From the NCBI GenBank assembly GCA_023251275.1, contig JAHEZC010000084.1, forward strand, positions 1 through 8,336: a DNA stretch of 8,336 nucleotides, given 5' to 3'. Position numbers and translations under genes: made by a program. This stretch comes from Parafilimonas sp. (GTDB lineage Bacteria > Bacteroidota > Bacteroidia > Chitinophagales > Chitinophagaceae). This document shows positions 7,027 to 8,336 of this stretch, one piece after another. The notes under the pieces are model-generated. The model did no database searches. It worked only from the letters and a program-made list of their open reading frames with translations, and was not told the DNA's origin. Positions within the stretch are counted from its first letter, which is position 1. Every line of letters begins with the position of its first letter.

Positions 7027-7075
7027 AAAATTTAAAACACCAACAAGAATAAACGCCGGTAACTTGTTCTTATTG
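7027..7075 (-). terminator. Likely terminator of the YyaL-type gene
   Basis: An imperfect inverted repeat (7041-7052 with 7064-7075, 11-base loop) pairs CAACAAGAATAA with TTGTTCTTATTG, with one T-G wobble and one A-C mismatch. On the minus strand it is followed by GTGTTTTAAATTTT. It begins about 25 bp after the stop codon at 7101, where a terminator would be expected, and precedes the gldK promoter. It marks the boundary between the two transcription units. Confidence 0.5.
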
Positions 7076-7100
7076 CATATTTGCGCACAAATCTATAATT

Positions 7101-8336
7101 CTAATTCCATTTTAATAAGCTCCTCAGTTCTGAAATTTTTTCCACAGGTCTCTCACACGAATAATTTCTGCATAGATAAACAAAAGTTTTGCCTTCATTG
7201 TTTTCTTTCTTCGCTAATAATGGAAATTCATCTTTAGCATATACCGATGACTGAATAACTCTATTCGGAATGAATTCCGCTATCACTTCTTTCAGCTTTT
7301 CCTTGAATAGCGGACCCACGATTGCTATTTCATTAAAGCCATGTACAACATGCTGCAAAAGTGCACACCAAACTCCAAAGGATGTTGGATAACGTAAAGC
7401 CGCCTTAACCAATGTGTAAAGCATTTCTTCTGCTCTTGTTCTATAACCCGGCTTATCAAAAACTATTTGCAAATATATAAGATTATCAGCCATCACCGCG
7501 TTGCCTGATGGAACTGCACCATCATACATTTCTTTTTTGCGTACGATTATGTCCTCCTGAACTGAAGTGGTAAAATAAAAGAACAGGTTTTGTTCATCAC
7601 TGAAATTTTCAATTACTTTTTCGGAAAGGTTTTTTGCTTTGATAAGATAAGTCTGGTTACCCGTGACTTCCTGCAATTGAATATATGCCTGGATAAGATA
7701 TGCATAGTCATCAAGAAAGGCAGGGTATTTCGCAATATCATTTTTCCATGTGTGCTTCCATTCCCCATTTTTATCCCAAAAATTATTTTCAATGAACCTG
7801 ATATTTGTTACAGCCATTTCGAGGTAAACAGCATCACCCAAAGAAGCATAAGCCTTGCATAAACCAGTTATCATTAAGCTGTTCCAGCCAAGTAATATCT
7901 TATCATCAAGTGCAGGTCTTATTCTTTTTTGCCTTGCTGACAATAGTTTTTGTTTTAATTTGTTTAGAATTTTTTTTAAATTTTCAATATTCATCTGCAA
8001 CTCATCCGCATATTCATCCAGTGATTTTTGAAGCCACAAAATATTCTTGTGCTCCCAGTTTCCCCGATCAGTAGCATTGTAAACCTTGCAAAACAATTCA
8101 CTATCTTTTTCAAGTATCGCATCTATTTCTTCTTTATGCCATGTATAATATTTCCCTTCCTCTCCTTCACTATCCGCATCAAGAGCGCTGTAAAATCCGC
8201 CTTGCGGCGAAGTCATTTCGCGTTGCACAAAAGCAATGGTTTCTCTTATTACATCAGCATATTCATTTTTCCCTGTGAGTTGATATGCTTCGGCAAAAAC
8301 AGTTATAAGCAATGCATTATCGTACAACATTTTTTC
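7101..8336 (-). CDS. YyaL/DUF255-family thioredoxin-domain protein, C-terminal part (truncated by window edge)
   Basis: The visible 411 codons are the C-terminal part of a protein of the YyaL family (called thioredoxin domain-containing or spermatogenesis-associated protein 20-like), usually about 670-700 residues. The frame stays open past the edge: two codons (Glu-Lys) precede the ATG at 8330, and EKMLYDNA is an internal family motif, so that ATG is not a start. The missing part should hold the thioredoxin-like domain. What is visible is the (alpha/alpha)6-barrel part resembling N-acylglucosamine 2-epimerases. Counting from the ATG at 8330, motifs are GGFYSALDADSEGEEGKYYTW (44-64), DDKILLGWNSLM (142-153), FLDDYAYLIQAY (205-216) and DGAVPSGNA (270-278), with a C-x4-C ending LCRNYSCERPV (386-396) that is typical of the C-terminus. 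No reaction is firmly established for the family, so none is given. No link to the gld operon is evident. Confidence 0.9.
   Translation of the reverse strand, partial: EKMLYDNALLITVFAEAYQLTGKNEYADVIRETIAFVQREMTSPQGGFYSALDADSEGEEGKYYTWHKEEIDAILEKDSELFCKVYNATDRGNWEHKNILWLQKSLDEYADELQMNIENLKKILNKLKQKLLSARQKRIRPALDDKILLGWNSLMITGLCKAYASLGDAVYLEMAVTNIRFIENNFWDKNGEWKHTWKNDIAKYPAFLDDYAYLIQAYIQLQEVTGNQTYLIKAKNLSEKVIENFSDEQNLFFYFTTSVQEDIIVRKKEMYDGAVPSGNAVMADNLIYLQIVFDKPGYRTRAEEMLYTLVKAALRYPTSFGVWCALLQHVVHGFNEIAIVGPLFKEKLKEVIAEFIPNRVIQSSVYAKDEFPLLAKKENNEGKTFVYLCRNYSCERPVEKISELRSLLKWN

Noticed and set aside
8328..8330. ATG at 8330 as the start of a 409-residue protein.
   Set aside because: The frame continues to the window edge and the ATG lies within the internal EKMLYDNA motif of the YyaL family, so the gene is truncated by the window.

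Overview
The window comes from the chromosome of a member of the Bacteroidota, most likely a Chitinophagia-type bacterium, though the lineage below phylum is an inference. Three things point there. A contiguous gldK-gldL-gldM-gldN cluster is known only from this phylum. The promoter ahead of gldK has the phylum's TTG-N19-TAnnTTTG architecture. None of the genes has a convincing Shine-Dalgarno sequence. The DNA is AT-rich throughout and no gene looks compositionally foreign.

Layout, left to right. Bases 1-111 are a short leader that may hold the tail of an upstream gene and a near-leaderless promoter. uvrC (112-1914, +) encodes the nuclease subunit of nucleotide excision repair. A 167-bp convergent spacer (1915-2081) holds a bidirectional terminator and two weaker minus-strand hairpins. 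The minus strand then carries the type IX secretion system (T9SS) core operon, transcribed right to left: gldK (6929-5646), gldL (5547-4783), gldM (4711-3188) and gldN (3176-2082). A well-formed promoter lies 28 bp upstream of gldK. At the right edge is the 3' part of a YyaL/DUF255-type thioredoxin-domain gene, also on the minus strand. A hairpin terminator separates it from the gldK promoter, so the gld genes look like their own transcription unit.

The four Gld proteins form one machine. GldL and GldM are the inner-membrane proton-driven motor, and the key charged residues (Glu49 in GldL, Arg8 in GldM) are present. GldK (outer-membrane lipoprotein) and GldN (periplasmic) form the ring under the outer membrane that GldM drives. 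The T9SS exports CTD-tagged proteins and, in gliding species, powers surface adhesin movement. uvrC and the YyaL-type gene are neighbours without an obvious functional link.

No mobile element, CRISPR array, tRNA or rRNA was seen, and I found no previously undescribed system. The points worth a second look are fine-scale: start-site correction of gldK, a hairpin between gldL and gldM, a possible leaderless uvrC transcript, and a degenerate SxYGN repeat in GldN.
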